A DNA stretch of 64,000 bases from Myxococcus stipitatus (lineage in GTDB: Bacteria; Myxococcota; Myxococcia; Myxococcales; Myxococcaceae): NCBI RefSeq assembly GCF_038561935.1, contig NZ_CP102770.1, positions 4,650,001-4,714,000 of the forward strand, written 5' to 3'. The notes under the pieces are model-generated. The model was given only the letters and a program-made list of their open reading frames with translations, ran no database searches and was not told the DNA's origin. Both the position numbers and the translations under genes were made by a program. Position 1 is the stretch's first letter. Each line of letters begins with the position of its first letter. Positions 9,566 to 19,307 of the stretch are shown here, piece by piece.

Positions 9566-10872
9566 TGCCCCCGCTTCCTTCGTTCCTCCGGTTCCAAGGT
9601 CCCCTCGCGAAGCTGTCGCCCGAGGACCGGCGCTGGCTGTTGCTGCGCGGGGGCGCGGTCGATTCGCGCATCTCCGCCCGGGTCCGCGAGCTCATCGCGA
9701 GCGTCCAGCTCGATGGGGACAGCGCGCTGTTCGAGATGGCGCGCCGGTTCGATGGGGTGTCGTTGTCTTCGTTGGAGGTGCCTCGGGCGCGCTGCGAGGA
9801 GGCGCTGGCGGCGCTGGAGCCCTCCCTGGTGCGCGCGTTGACGCGGGCCGTGCGCAACATCGCCCGGGCTCATGAGGTGCAGCGGCCTCGCGCGGTGGAG
9901 GTGGAGACAGAGCCTGGAGTGCTGGTGGGGCGCAGGCCGGATCCGCTGGGACGGGTCGGCGTGTACGCGCCTGGCGGGCGCGCGGTCTATCCCAGCAGCG
10001 TGTTGATGGGCGTGGTCCCGGCGAAGGTGGCGGGAGTGGCGGAGGTCATCGTCTGCTCTCCGCCGGGGCGTGACGGACTGCCCCACGCGAGCGTGCTGGC
10101 CGCGTCGGTGTTGGCGGGCGCGGATCGGGTCTTCGCGTTGGGTGGAGCGGGCGCGGTGGCGGCGATGGCGTACGGGACACGGAGCGTGCCGCGGGTGGAC
10201 CGCATCGTCGGGCCCGGGAACGCATACGTCGCCGAAGCCAAGCTTCAGGTGGTGGGCGCAGTGGCCATCGAAGCGCCCGCGGGGCCGAGTGAAATCCTCG
10301 TCGTCGCCGACGCCACGGCGAATCCGGAGGCCGTGGCGCGAGAGGTCCTGGCTCAAGCGGAGCATGACCCGGACGCGGCCTGTGTCGTGGTGGCCTTGGG
10401 CGCAGCCGTCGCCGAGGCCATCGCCGAGCAGGTGCGGGCGCTGTCGGTGAGTGCGAAGCGGCGGGAGATTGTCGACGCGGCGTTGGGCTCGCGGGGCGCG
10501 GTGTTGAGCGTGGCCTCGCTGGAGGAGGCCTGGCCCTTCGTGGCGGACTTCGCACCGGAGCACCTGCTCCTCGCCACGGCGGAGCCCGCGGCGGACCTGG
10601 GGAGGGTGCGCAATGCGGGCACGGTCTTCCTCGGAGAGCGCTCGTCCGTTGCGTACGGCGACTACATGACGGGCTCGAATCACGTGCTGCCGACGGCGGG
10701 GTTGGCGCGGGCGTACTCGGGCCTCAACCTGCTCGACTTCTACCGGTGGACCACCTACCAGCGCGTGGAGCGTGCCGCGTCGGCGGCGCTGGCGGACGAC
10801 GTGGGGTTGCTCGCGGACAGCGAGGGGCTCTTCGCTCACGCCGAGGCCGCCCGGGCCTGGAGGGGCGCATGA
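9565..10872 (+). CDS. hisD: Histidinol dehydrogenase HisD
   Basis: Zinc- and NAD-dependent enzyme of 435 residues that oxidises histidinol to histidine in the last two steps of the pathway. The signature VDRIVGPGNAYVAEAK, PAGPSEILVVAD and the catalytic block FAPEHLLL are present. I used ATG 9565, whose A is the last base of the hisG stop; a GTG three bases earlier is in frame and cannot be excluded. It overlaps hisC by four bases (ATGA). Confidence 0.96.
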   Translation: MPPLPSFLRFQGPLAKLSPEDRRWLLLRGGAVDSRISARVRELIASVQLDGDSALFEMARRFDGVSLSSLEVPRARCEEALAALEPSLVRALTRAVRNIARAHEVQRPRAVEVETEPGVLVGRRPDPLGRVGVYAPGGRAVYPSSVLMGVVPAKVAGVAEVIVCSPPGRDGLPHASVLAASVLAGADRVFALGGAGAVAAMAYGTRSVPRVDRIVGPGNAYVAEAKLQVVGAVAIEAPAGPSEILVVADATANPEAVAREVLAQAEHDPDAACVVVALGAAVAEAIAEQVRALSVSAKRREIVDAALGSRGAVLSVASLEEAWPFVADFAPEHLLLATAEPAADLGRVRNAGTVFLGERSSVAYGDYMTGSNHVLPTAGLARAYSGLNLLDFYRWTTYQRVERAASAALADDVGLLADSEGLFAHAEAARAWRGA

Positions 10873-11909
10873 TTCCCCTTCGCGCGTCCTACCGGGACAT
10901 CTCGCCGTATTCGCCGCCGAAGCGGCCGTGTCGCGTGGACTTGAGCGACAACACCAACCTGTTTGGTGTGCCTCCCGCGGCGGCTCGCAAGCTGGGGGAG
11001 TTTCATGCGGAGCTGCTGGGGCGCTACCCCCGGAGCTACGCACCCGACCTGCGGCGCGTGCTGGCCTCGAGGATCGGCGTGGGGGCGGAGTGGGTGACGA
11101 CGGGGTGCGGCTCCGACGACGTCATCGACAGTGCGCTGCGCGCGTTCCTGGAGCCGGGCGAGGTGCTCGCGTTCCAGGACCCCACGTTCGTGATGCTGCC
11201 GTTGTTCGCGAAGGTGAATGGCCTGCGGCCCGCCGCGGTGCCGCTGCGCGCGGACTTCGATGTGGACCCGGAGGCGCTGCTCGCCACGGGGGCGAAGGTC
11301 ATCTACCTGTGCTCGCCCAACAACCCCACGGGCACGGCGTTGTCGCGTGCGTCGGTGGAGCGCGTGGTGGACGAGGCGCCGGGCCTCGTCATCATCGACG
11401 AGGCCTATGCGGACTTCGCGCGAGGCCCTGGCTTCGTGGACCTGGCGCTGACTCGCACGAATGTGCTGGTGACGCGGACGTTCTCCAAGGCGTTCGGGCT
11501 CGCGAGCATGCGCGTGGGCTGGGGCGTGGGGCACCCGAAGGTGGTGGCCGAAGTGGAGAAGGCGCGGGGGCCGTACAAGCTCACCCAGCTCGCGGAGTCG
11601 ATGGCCGTGGCCACGCTGAACGAGGACCTGCCATGGGTTCGCGTGTGGGCCGAGGAGGCGGTGGCGAACCGGGAGCGGCTTCGTGACGCCCTGCTGGCGA
11701 TGGGGCTGAAGCCGCTGCCCTCCGAGGGCAACTTCCTCTTGGTGCCCGTGCCCGGAGCACCCGAGGTGGCGGAGCGGATGCGCGAGCGCGACGTGAACGT
11801 GCGCGCCTTCCAGGGGCTCACCGGAGTGGGGGATGCGCTGCGGATTGGCAGCGCTCCCTGGCCCTTGCTGGAGACGGCGCTCACGGCGCTGAGGGAGTCG
11901 CTGCGATGA
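10869..11909 (+). CDS. hisC: Histidinol-phosphate aminotransferase HisC
   Basis: PLP-dependent class I/II aminotransferase of 346 residues converting imidazole acetol phosphate to histidinol phosphate. It carries the SPNNPTG motif, the PLP Asp context IIDEAYADFARG and the Schiff-base Lys in TRTFSKAFGLASMRVGWG. The start is set at ATG 10869, overlapping the hisD stop by four bases; the open frame extends upstream within hisD but has no homology there. It lies in the middle of the his operon and overlaps hisH by four bases. Confidence 0.95.
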   Translation: MIPLRASYRDISPYSPPKRPCRVDLSDNTNLFGVPPAAARKLGEFHAELLGRYPRSYAPDLRRVLASRIGVGAEWVTTGCGSDDVIDSALRAFLEPGEVLAFQDPTFVMLPLFAKVNGLRPAAVPLRADFDVDPEALLATGAKVIYLCSPNNPTGTALSRASVERVVDEAPGLVIIDEAYADFARGPGFVDLALTRTNVLVTRTFSKAFGLASMRVGWGVGHPKVVAEVEKARGPYKLTQLAESMAVATLNEDLPWVRVWAEEAVANRERLRDALLAMGLKPLPSEGNFLLVPVPGAPEVAERMRERDVNVRAFQGLTGVGDALRIGSAPWPLLETALTALRESLR

Positions 11910-12499
11910 GAGTCTCTCTGTTCGACTATGGCGCAGGCAACCTGCACTCACTGAGCAAGGCGCTGACCACGGTGCCAGGCGTTGACGTGCGAGTGGAGGA
12001 GGACCCCGTGCGCGCGGTGGACACGGACATCCTCGTGTTGCCCGGCGTCGGAGCTTTTGGCGCTGCAGCGGCGCGGCTGGCCCCCGGGCGCGAGGTGATG
12101 CGCGCGGCCCTGGAGCGAGGACTGCCGTGTCTGGGCATCTGCCTGGGGATGCAGCTCTTGTTCGAGTCGAGTGACGAAGGACCCGGCCAGGGCCTGGGCT
12201 GCTTCGCGGGCCGGGTGACTCGGCTGGATGCGCGACGTGTGCCGCAGATGGGATGGAACCCGGTGGACGCGGACACGACGGTGGCCGGTGTACGGCTGGA
12301 GATTGCCTACTACGCGAACAGCTTCGTCTGCCGCGCAGAGGACGCATCCGTCGTGACGGCCTGGACCACCCACGAAGGAGACCGGTTCCCCGCGGCGGTG
12401 AGGCGCGGCTCGGTGGTCGGCGTGCAGTTCCACCCCGAGAAGTCCTCGTCCGCGGGCGTGGCGTTCATCCAGGGCTTCCTGCGCGAGGTGGCGTCATGA
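11906..12499 (+). CDS. hisH: Imidazole glycerol phosphate synthase, glutaminase subunit HisH
   Basis: Class I glutamine amidotransferase of 197 residues that supplies ammonia to HisF. The nucleophile elbow is GICLGMQLLF and the catalytic His-Glu pair is in VQFHPEKSS near the C-terminus. ATGA overlaps link it to hisC before and hisA after. Its partner hisF is four genes on in the same operon. Confidence 0.95.
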   Translation: MRVSLFDYGAGNLHSLSKALTTVPGVDVRVEEDPVRAVDTDILVLPGVGAFGAAAARLAPGREVMRAALERGLPCLGICLGMQLLFESSDEGPGQGLGCFAGRVTRLDARRVPQMGWNPVDADTTVAGVRLEIAYYANSFVCRAEDASVVTAWTTHEGDRFPAAVRRGSVVGVQFHPEKSSSAGVAFIQGFLREVAS

Positions 12500-13212
12500 A
12501 GGCGATTGCAGCCATCGACTTGCGCGAAGGCGCCTGCGTGCAGCTCGTCGGAGGCTCGTACGACGCGGAGCGGGTCCGGGTGAAAGACCCGCTGGCCGCG
12601 CTCCAACGGTGGCGCGAGGTCGGCTTCCGCCACTTCCATGTCGTCGACCTGGATGCGGCCCTGGGGCGCGGCTCCAACGCGGACGTGGTTGCTCGGCTGA
12701 CGTCCCAGGAGCCGGGGCTCGTCTTCACCGTGGGCGGCGGGGTGCGGGATGCCGCGCGGGTGTCGTCGCTGCTGGAGGGAGGCGCCTCGGGAGTGGTGGT
12801 GGGGACGCGCGCCATCGAGGACCCGGTCTGGCTCGCGGACGTGGCGAACCGTCATCCAGGGAGGGTCGTGGTGGCCGCGGACGTGCGCGGGCGCGAGGTG
12901 GTGACGCGGGGATGGACCCTCGGAAGTGGTCGAGCGCTCGACGAGGTGCTCGCGGCGCTGGACCCGTTGCCGCTGGGGGGACTGCTGGTGACGGCGGTGC
13001 ACAAGGAGGGGCAGCTCGAAGGCGTGGACCTGTCGCTCATGCGTGACGTGGTGTCGCGGACGCGTCACCGGCTCTACGCGTCGGGCGGGGTGACGACGTT
13101 GGAGGACTTGCGAGGCTTGTCGTCGGTGGGCGCCTACGGGGCGGTCATCGGCATGGCGCTGTACACGGGTCGACTGGATGCGCGCGACGTCGCGCGGGAG
13201 TTCGCGGAATGA
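12496..13212 (+). CDS. hisA: ProFAR isomerase HisA
   Basis: TIM-barrel enzyme of 238 residues that opens the ribose of ProFAR by an Amadori rearrangement. The first catalytic Asp is in AAIDLREGACVQLVGG and the second is in VVAADVRGREV. The phosphate-binding glycine motif near the end (LYASGGVTTLEDL) is intact. I start at ATG 12496, in a four-base overlap with hisH. The stop overlaps the hisB start in the same way. Confidence 0.94.
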   Translation: MKAIAAIDLREGACVQLVGGSYDAERVRVKDPLAALQRWREVGFRHFHVVDLDAALGRGSNADVVARLTSQEPGLVFTVGGGVRDAARVSSLLEGGASGVVVGTRAIEDPVWLADVANRHPGRVVVAADVRGREVVTRGWTLGSGRALDEVLAALDPLPLGGLLVTAVHKEGQLEGVDLSLMRDVVSRTRHRLYASGGVTTLEDLRGLSSVGAYGAVIGMALYTGRLDARDVAREFAE

Positions 13213-13751
13213 CCACCGTCACGCGAGAGACGAAGGAGACGAAGGTCCGTGTGGAGCTGTCCATGGGACGTGGCGCGACGCAGGTGGACACGGGGCTCAA
13301 GTTCTTCGACCACATGCTTTCCACCTTCGCGCGCTACGCGGGGCTCGACTTGAAGCTTCACGCGCGGGGGGACCTCACCCACCATGTGATGGAGGACGTG
13401 GCCATCACCCTGGGCACCGCGGTGCAGCGGGTGATTCCCGCCACGGCGGCGCGCTTCGCGGAGCGGACGCTGCCGATGGACGACGCGCTGGTGCAGGCCT
13501 GTCTCGATGCGGGTGGGCGCTTCTTCTACGAGGGGCCGCTGAAGAACCGCCTCTATGAGCACTGGATGCGCTCGTTCTGCGAGCACGCGAAGGTGACGCT
13601 GCACCTGCGAGTCCTTCGAGGGCGAGACAGCCACCACGTCACGGAGGCGGCGTTCAAGGCGCTGGGCCTCTCACTCCGGGACGCGATGGTGGATACCGGC
13701 ACCGTGTTCAGCATGAAGGGCACCGTTGCCTTGGAGGTGAGCGAATGCTGA
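13209..13751 (+). CDS. hisB: Imidazoleglycerol-phosphate dehydratase HisB
   Basis: Mn-dependent dehydratase of 180 residues, the monofunctional form without the N-terminal phosphatase found in enterobacteria. That missing phosphatase is supplied here by hisN two genes later. Metal-binding His/Glu motifs are visible as [17 protein letters not shown] and [14 protein letters not shown]. It overlaps hisA by four bases and hisF by seven. Confidence 0.95.
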   Translation: MTTVTRETKETKVRVELSMGRGATQVDTGLKFFDHMLSTFARYAGLDLKLHARGDLTHHVMEDVAITLGTAVQRVIPATAARFAERTLPMDDALVQACLDAGGRFFYEGPLKNRLYEHWMRSFCEHAKVTLHLRVLRGRDSHHVTEAAFKALGLSLRDAMVDTGTVFSMKGTVALEVSEC

Positions 13752-14506
13752 CGCGACGACTCATCGTCTGTCTGGACGTGAAGGGCGGCCGGGTGGTGAA
13801 GGGCGTTCGCTTCGAGGGCCTCCGCGACATGGGCGACCCGGTGGAGCTGGCCCTGCGCTACGAGCGGGAGGGCGCGGACGAGGTGACGTTCCTCGACATC
13901 TCCGCGAGCGTCGAGGAGCGGGAGACACTCTGGGACCTGGTGCGGCGCACCGCGGAGCGGCTGTTCATCCCGCTCACCGTGGGCGGCGGCGTGCGCACGG
14001 TGGAGGACGTCGGCCGAGCGCTGCGTGCGGGCGCGGACAAGGTGAGCATCAACTCGGCGGCGGTGGCGCGCCCCGAGCTGCTCACGGAATGCGCGGAGCG
14101 GTTCGGCGCGCAGTGTGTGGTGGCGAGCATCGACGCGCGGCGGGATGGGCCTCGCTGGCGGGTGCACACCCATGGAGGGCGGAAGGCCACGGACCTGGAG
14201 GCGGTGGCCTGGGCGCGGGAGTGTGTGGCACGAGGCGCTGGCGAGGTCCTCCTCACCAGCATCGACCAGGACGGAGCCCGCTCGGGGTATGACCTGGAGC
14301 TGACTCGCGCGGTGGCGGATGCGGTGGCGGTGCCCGTGATTGCCTCCGGGGGCGCGGGTTGCGCCGAGCACGTCCGAGAGGGGCTCGTGCGAGGCGGCGC
14401 GGACGCCGCGCTGGTGGCGGGCATCCTCCACGAGGGGCTCACCACGGTAGGGGCCATCAAGTCGCTGCTCCTCGCGAGCGGCCTTCCGATTCGGAGCACG
14501 ACATGA
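13745..14506 (+). CDS. hisF: Imidazole glycerol phosphate synthase, cyclase subunit HisF
   Basis: TIM-barrel cyclase of 253 residues that uses ammonia from HisH to form imidazole glycerol phosphate and AICAR. The first Asp lies in [19 protein letters not shown] and the second in [17 protein letters not shown]. Overlaps of seven bases with hisB and four with hisN point to translational coupling within the operon. Confidence 0.95.
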   Translation: MLTRRLIVCLDVKGGRVVKGVRFEGLRDMGDPVELALRYEREGADEVTFLDISASVEERETLWDLVRRTAERLFIPLTVGGGVRTVEDVGRALRAGADKVSINSAAVARPELLTECAERFGAQCVVASIDARRDGPRWRVHTHGGRKATDLEAVAWARECVARGAGEVLLTSIDQDGARSGYDLELTRAVADAVAVPVIASGGAGCAEHVREGLVRGGADAALVAGILHEGLTTVGAIKSLLLASGLPIRSTT

Positions 14507-15282
14507 CGAGTATCCAAGGACTGATGCAGGCGGCGACGGAAGTGGCGCGCAAGTCGGGCGACGTGGCGCTGGGGTTCTTCCGAGGAGGCATCGCGGTGGA
14601 CACCAAGAGCGACGGCACCCCCGTCACCGTGGCGGACCGCACCGCGGAGCAGACGGCGCGCGAGTGGCTGGAGGCGCGTTTCCCAGAGGACGGAATCCTC
14701 GGCGAGGAGTTCGGGGAGACCCGGCCAGGGGCCGAGCGACGTTGGATTCTGGACCCTATCGACGGCACGAAGACCTTCATCCGGGGTGTCCCGCTGTGGG
14801 GCACGCTCGTGGCGCTGGCGAAGGGGGACCGCATCCTCGTGGGGGCCGCGTACTTCCCCGCGGTAGGGGAGCTGCTCGTCGCAGCGCCAGGGGAGGGGTG
14901 CTTCCTGAATGGCTCACACACGCAGGTGTCGCGGCAGGCGGACCTCTCGCGCGCCGTGGTGCTCTGCACGGATGAGCGCTTCCTCACGTATCCGGAGCGC
15001 GGCGAGGCCTGGCGGCGGCTCACGCGGGAAGCGGCCGTGTCCCGCACCTGGGGCGACTGCTACGGCTACCTGATGGTGGCCACCGGTCGCGCGGAGGTGA
15101 TGGTGGACGAGCTGCTGTCTCCGTGGGACGCGGCGGCCCTCCAGCCCATCATCGAGGAAGCCGGCGGTGTCTTCTCCGACTGGACGGGCCGAAGGACCTC
15201 CTTCGGAGGAAGCGGCATCGCCACCAATGGGCTGCTGGCGCAGGCCGTTCGCGAGCGGCTGGGCGCGACAGGAGGCCCGTGA
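14503..15282 (+). CDS. hisN: Histidinol-phosphatase, inositol monophosphatase type (HisN)
   Basis: A 259-residue Mg-dependent phosphatase of the inositol monophosphatase fold. It has the metal-binding signature [15 protein letters not shown] and the C-terminal [15 protein letters not shown]. The fold alone also fits inositol or other sugar phosphates, but its place between hisF and hisIE, with ATGA overlaps on both sides, and the lack of a phosphatase domain on HisB make histidinol phosphate the likely substrate. Homology and overlap fix the start at ATG 14503. Confidence 0.88.
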   Translation: MTSIQGLMQAATEVARKSGDVALGFFRGGIAVDTKSDGTPVTVADRTAEQTAREWLEARFPEDGILGEEFGETRPGAERRWILDPIDGTKTFIRGVPLWGTLVALAKGDRILVGAAYFPAVGELLVAAPGEGCFLNGSHTQVSRQADLSRAVVLCTDERFLTYPERGEAWRRLTREAAVSRTWGDCYGYLMVATGRAEVMVDELLSPWDAAALQPIIEEAGGVFSDWTGRRTSFGGSGIATNGLLAQAVRERLGATGGP

Positions 15283-15911
15283 TGTTGGACCTGGACAGGC
15301 TCGACTTCACCAAGGGGAACGGGCTCGTGACGGTGGTGGCCCAGGACGCGCGCACCGGAGACGTGTTGATGGTGGCGCACGCGGACCGGGAGGCCCTGGA
15401 GCGCACGCTCGCCACGGGAGAGATGCACTACCGCTCCCGCACGCGAGGCCTCTGGCACAAGGGCGCGACCAGCGGGAACACCCAACGCGTGGTCACCCTC
15501 CGCGCGGATTGCGATGGCGACACCCTCCTCGCGCGCGTGGAGAAGGCGGGGCCCGCATGTCACACAGGTGACGAGTCCTGTTTCGGTCCGGGGAGATGGG
15601 ATGGCCTGGCCGCGCTCGATGCCACGCTGGCGGATCGCGCGGCACGCGCACCGGGGCCCGACGAGAAGCCGGGCTACACCCACCGCTTGCTCGCGGACCG
15701 GAACCTGCGCCTCAAGAAGGTGGGCGAGGAGGCCGCGGAACTCGTGACCGCCTGTGCGGACGCGGATGCTGATCGCGCCGTGGAGGAGGCCGCGGATCTC
15801 CTCTACCACCTGCTGGTCGCCATCAGACCGCTGGGGCTCGGACTGGACGACGTGAAAGCTGTCCTCGCTCGGCGTGCAGTGAAGCCATCACTTCCTGGCA
15901 ATGCTGGATGA
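15282..15911 (+). CDS. hisIE: Bifunctional phosphoribosyl-AMP cyclohydrolase / phosphoribosyl-ATP pyrophosphatase HisIE
   Basis: A 209-residue fusion carrying out steps two and three of the pathway. The N-terminal cyclohydrolase (about 1-115) has the metal motif DCDGD plus the Cys residues of [11 protein letters not shown]. The C-terminal MazG-like pyrophosphatase (about 120-205) has [11 protein letters not shown] and [17 protein letters not shown] at 15271-15275 and ATG 15282 overlapping the hisN stop set the start. It closes the operon, which then encodes every step from PRPP to histidine. Confidence 0.94.
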   Translation: MLDLDRLDFTKGNGLVTVVAQDARTGDVLMVAHADREALERTLATGEMHYRSRTRGLWHKGATSGNTQRVVTLRADCDGDTLLARVEKAGPACHTGDESCFGPGRWDGLAALDATLADRAARAPGPDEKPGYTHRLLADRNLRLKKVGEEAAELVTACADADADRAVEEAADLLYHLLVAIRPLGLGLDDVKAVLARRAVKPSLPGNAG

Positions 15912-15921
15912 GACGGGCTCT

Positions 15922-15950
15922 CGGCGTCTCGGTCGGGTGACGAGACGCCG
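15922..15950 (+). terminator. Hairpin at the end of the his operon
   Basis: CGGCGTCTCG (15922-15931) pairs with CGAGACGCCG (15941-15950), ten base pairs with a nine-base loop, eleven bases after the hisIE stop. There is no T-run after it, so it is a terminator by position rather than by the full consensus. Confidence 0.6.
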
Positions 15951-16153
15951 TGTCAGCGTCGACCCGGATGAATTTGTCCGTCACGACTGAATCCCGGAGA
16001 TGGGAGGGGCCCCGACGAATTTGAGCGCGGCTATCAGTGACTCACTTCAATGAAAGGAGTGTTCCTGCTACACATCCGGACGCGCGGCGCAGTGGAGAAC
16101 GCCGGCCGGGCGCTTCTTTTCGATTTGAAACCGTCCGCCTCACCGGAGGCATC

Positions 16154-16606
16154 GTGAACGGCCCCACCACGTACAAGGCAGAGCTCATCGACCGAGTCAT
16201 CTTCTCGCGTTGGCTGAATCCTCCAACCAAGGAGGATGTCGCGGCGATATTGGTCCAGATGGAAGAAGCGATGCAGCGGCTTGGTACGCGCCTCATCTAC
16301 GTTGGTTCGGTGAGCCCGAAGTCCAAGGTTCCCGACGCGAACGAGCGCACCATCCTCAACAACTTCCTCGTGGACTCGAGGAGGACGTGCATCGAGCAGG
16401 CGTGGCTCATCTACGAGGGCACCGACCTGCAGCACAACCTTCAGCGCGTCATCATCTCCGGCGTGCTCATCCTGACCCGCACCTTCGACAACTACCTCTC
16501 GGTGGCGAAGTCGGGGGATGCGATCATCAAGGACGTCAGCGCCGTGCTCAAGAAGGACGCGGCGCCCATCTTCCAGCTCGCCAAGGAGCGCGGCCTCGTG
16601 ATGTGA
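16154..16606 (+). CDS. Hypothetical protein, possibly STAS-like
   Basis: I do not recognise this 150-residue protein with certainty. Its pattern of an opening strand (YKAELIDRVIFSRWL), a helix, a strand LIYVGSV, and long amphipathic helices around FLVDSRRTCIEQAWLIYEG recalls STAS/SpoIIAA-like or Sec14-like alpha/beta folds often seen in myxobacteria. No signal peptide or membrane segment is seen. GTG 16154 is preferred because GGAGG (16145-16149) precedes it; the frame is open back to ATG 16037, which would add 39 residues of unconvincing composition. It stands alone between the his operon and a convergent gene. Confidence 0.6.
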   Translation: MNGPTTYKAELIDRVIFSRWLNPPTKEDVAAILVQMEEAMQRLGTRLIYVGSVSPKSKVPDANERTILNNFLVDSRRTCIEQAWLIYEGTDLQHNLQRVIISGVLILTRTFDNYLSVAKSGDAIIKDVSAVLKKDAAPIFQLAKERGLVM

Positions 16607-16618
16607 GGCCGCCCCGGT

Positions 16619-17752
16619 TCACCGCGCGCCGCGAACCTCCAGTTCGTGGAGCTTCCCGTCGGCGCGCGCGGGGAACACGCTGATCGCCTCCACGTCGGTG
16701 AGGGAGGCGGCGAGCTCGCAGGTCTCCCACTCGCCCTTGCCCTGGTACTGGCAGACGGTGGGGTTGACGAACGAGGTCCCCGCTTCCGGGTCCTTCAGTC
16801 CCGCGCCCTTCGGTGTGCGGACGATGGCTCGGAGCGTGCCGGGACCCTGGGCCTTGAGTCGGAACGAGGCCACGGTCTTCAGCGGCGGCGAGTAGTTCGC
16901 GCGCAGGGCGCCATCCGCCGACCAGCGATGCTGCTGAGGCGCGGACGCCACGGCGACGTGTGTCCCCGGGTCCCCGTCGAAGGCCTGGAGGGCGGACGGC
17001 GCCCCCGACAGCTGATCCGGCTTCAGCACCGAGGTCGCCCCTGGCTTCGCCGTCTGGGCCAGCGCCCTCAGCGTCGGAGCCCGCGCACCCTGCTGGACCG
17101 CCGCGGCGGCCAGGACGGAGGGCGGCACCAGTCCGACGCGGTGGCAGCCAGGTGTCAGCCCCTCGATGAGGGGGAGCACCCCGGGAGGCAGCTCGACCTC
17201 CGCCTGCGCGGCGGGGGAGAGCCCCAGCCTGACGACCGCGTCACAAGCGGAAGGTGTCCCCGGACCGGCGTGCTCGAGGTTCCATTGGAGCTCCTGAATG
17301 TTGAGCGGACGACCGATGGCGGCCTCCAGCATGGCTCGGGACACCGTCTCGGCGCAGGCGTTGATCGCCCCCGCGCACCGCTCGCACAGGGCCCCGAGCA
17401 ATCCTCGCATGGGGGTATCCGCTCCCTGGGAGAAGGGCGCGCGGGCGGCCAGTGCGGGAGCCAGCTCACAGGCGCGAGGAGGCGGTCGAGGACAGGCCTC
17501 CAGCCGCTTGCGGGCCTCGGCCACGACCTGGGGGTCGTCCGGGGTGCGCAAGGGGGCGGCCAGGGCCTGCTCCAGCGCGCGGCACTCCAGGGAGAGGGCG
17601 GGCGGCGCCGGGGCGGCCGGGGGAGCGGCGGCTCGCGGGGACGAGGGTGGGGCGGCGGCCCTTTCATCCTGGTGCGTCACGCACCACAGGCGGCCGAAGG
17701 CGATCAACGCCACGAGCATCAAGAGGAGGGTTCTGAGCGGGTAACGGCGCAC
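16619..17752 (-). CDS. Hypothetical membrane-anchored or exported protein
   Basis: A 377-residue protein of unknown function. The N-terminus has a single hydrophobic segment (PLRTLLLMLVALIAF) with positive residues before it, then a Pro/Ala-rich linker, so it is probably exported or membrane-anchored. It has about nine cysteines spread through the body. The C-terminal 130 residues look like a beta-sandwich of the carbohydrate-binding or discoidin sort (YSPPLKTVASFRLKAQGPG), but this is only an impression. I start at GTG 17752 because AAGGAG lies seven bases upstream; the open frame runs far beyond it through the antisense of lpdA and lipA, which is not coding. Confidence 0.65.
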   Translation of the reverse strand: MRRYPLRTLLLMLVALIAFGRLWCVTHQDERAAAPPSSPRAAAPPAAPAPPALSLECRALEQALAAPLRTPDDPQVVAEARKRLEACPRPPPRACELAPALAARAPFSQGADTPMRGLLGALCERCAGAINACAETVSRAMLEAAIGRPLNIQELQWNLEHAGPGTPSACDAVVRLGLSPAAQAEVELPPGVLPLIEGLTPGCHRVGLVPPSVLAAAAVQQGARAPTLRALAQTAKPGATSVLKPDQLSGAPSALQAFDGDPGTHVAVASAPQQHRWSADGALRANYSPPLKTVASFRLKAQGPGTLRAIVRTPKGAGLKDPEAGTSFVNPTVCQYQGKGEWETCELAASLTDVEAISVFPARADGKLHELEVRGAR

Positions 17753-17833
17753 GAGCAATCTCCTTGATTCCAACCGGGAGCGGGGGTTATCAGCCCCACC
17801 GGGTTCCATCCGCAAAAATAGACGGAGGCGTGC

Positions 17834-19231
17834 GTGGCTGAGACGTTCGACGTGGTGATCATCGGTTCGGGCCCTGGCGGCTACGTGGGTGCCATCCGCG
17901 CGGGGCAGCTCGGGCTGAAGACGGCCATCATCGAGAAGGACAAGCGTCTGGGCGGTACCTGCCTCCATCGCGGGTGCATTCCCACCAAGTCCCTGCTGTG
18001 GACGGCGGAGCTGTTCCACCACGTTCGCGAGGCGAGCGACTTCGGCATCGACGTGGCGAGCCCGACGGTCAACTGGCCCAACGCGATGAAGCACAAGGAC
18101 AAGGTCGTCACCAAGGGTGCCAACGGCATCGACTTCTTGATGAAGAAGAACAAGGTGACGGTCATCAAGGGCCATGGCCGCATCGCCGGCAAGGGCAAGG
18201 TGGAGGTCACCGACGCCGACGGCAAGAAGCAGGTCCTCGACGCGAAGAACATCATCATCGCGACGGGCTCCGTGCCCAAGTCCCTGCCGAACGTGCCGGT
18301 GGACCACAAGCGCGTGATGAACAGCGACTCCATCCTGCAGATCGACCGCATCCCCAAGAGCATCATCGTCCTGGGCGCCGGCGCGGTGGGCTGTGAGTTC
18401 GCGTCCGTCTTCAACCACGTGGGCAGCAAGACGGCCATCGTGGAGTACCTGCCCGCGCTGCTCCCCATCGAGGACGCGGACATCTCCAAGGAGCTGGAGA
18501 AGACCTTCCGCCGCCGTGGCATCGACGTGCACACGGGCTCGGCGGTGGAGAAGGTGGAGCACACGGCCGACGGCGTGCGCGTCACCATGAAGGTGGGCAA
18601 CGAGACGAAGACGCTCGAGGCGGAGATCCTCCTGTCCGCCGTGGGCCGCGCGCCCGTGACGGAGGACGTGGGTCTGGACAAGACGTCCATCAAGACCGAC
18701 CGCGGCTTCATCAAGGTCGACTCGATGCTGCGCACCAGCGAGCCCAACGTCTACGCCGTGGGCGACGTCATCCCGACCCCGATGCTGGCCCACATGGCGA
18801 GCGCGGAGTGCGTGGTGGCGGTGGAGCACATCGCCGGGAAGAACCCGCAGCCCATCAACTACGACCTGACGCCGTCCGCGACCTACTGCTACCCCGAGGT
18901 CGCCTCCGTGGGCCTCACGGAGAAGAAGGCCAAGGAGCGCGGCTACGACGTCAAGATCGGCAACGCCCCGTTCGGCGCCGTGACGAAGGCGGCCATCACC
19001 AACGAGTCGGGTGGCCTCATCAAGATCGTCTCGGACAAGAAGTACGACGAGGTGCTGGGCATCCACATCATCGGCCCCCACGCCACGGAGCTGCTGGCCG
19101 AGGCCTGCGTCGCGCTGAAGCTGGAGATCACCACCGAGGAGCTGGCGGGCACCATCCACGCCCACCCGACGCTCTCGGAGATCGTCCACGAGGGCGCCGA
19201 GGCCACGCTGGGCCACCCGCGCCACTTCTAG
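17834..19231 (+). CDS. lpdA: Dihydrolipoyl dehydrogenase (E3)
   Basis: FAD flavoprotein of 465 residues that reoxidises dihydrolipoyl groups of 2-oxoacid dehydrogenases and the glycine cleavage system, passing electrons to NAD. The FAD motif VVIIGSGPGGYVGA and the redox disulfide GGTCLHRGCIP (C43, C48) are intact, as is the C-terminal catalytic His-Glu context IHAHPTLSEIVHEG. The GTG start at 17834 follows GGAGG at 17824-17828. lipA and an E2 gene follow on the same strand, so this is part of a lipoate-linked gene group. Confidence 0.95.
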   Translation: MAETFDVVIIGSGPGGYVGAIRAGQLGLKTAIIEKDKRLGGTCLHRGCIPTKSLLWTAELFHHVREASDFGIDVASPTVNWPNAMKHKDKVVTKGANGIDFLMKKNKVTVIKGHGRIAGKGKVEVTDADGKKQVLDAKNIIIATGSVPKSLPNVPVDHKRVMNSDSILQIDRIPKSIIVLGAGAVGCEFASVFNHVGSKTAIVEYLPALLPIEDADISKELEKTFRRRGIDVHTGSAVEKVEHTADGVRVTMKVGNETKTLEAEILLSAVGRAPVTEDVGLDKTSIKTDRGFIKVDSMLRTSEPNVYAVGDVIPTPMLAHMASAECVVAVEHIAGKNPQPINYDLTPSATYCYPEVASVGLTEKKAKERGYDVKIGNAPFGAVTKAAITNESGGLIKIVSDKKYDEVLGIHIIGPHATELLAEACVALKLEITTEELAGTIHAHPTLSEIVHEGAEATLGHPRHF

Positions 19232-19273
19232 TCGGCGCGTGACGCCCCTGGGCTCCCTCAACGGAGCCCACCC

Positions 19274-19307
19274 AGGCCGTCCCGGAGCACATCTCCGCGG
19301 ACGGCCT
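19274..19307 (+). terminator. Double hairpin after lpdA
   Basis: AGGCCGTCC (19274-19282) pairs with GGACGGCCT (19299-19307). A separate eight-base-pair hairpin TGGGCTCC/GGAGCCCA (19249-19270) precedes it. Only short T stretches follow. The remaining bases up to the lipA promoter (about 19310-19505) hold nothing I recognise. Confidence 0.6.
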
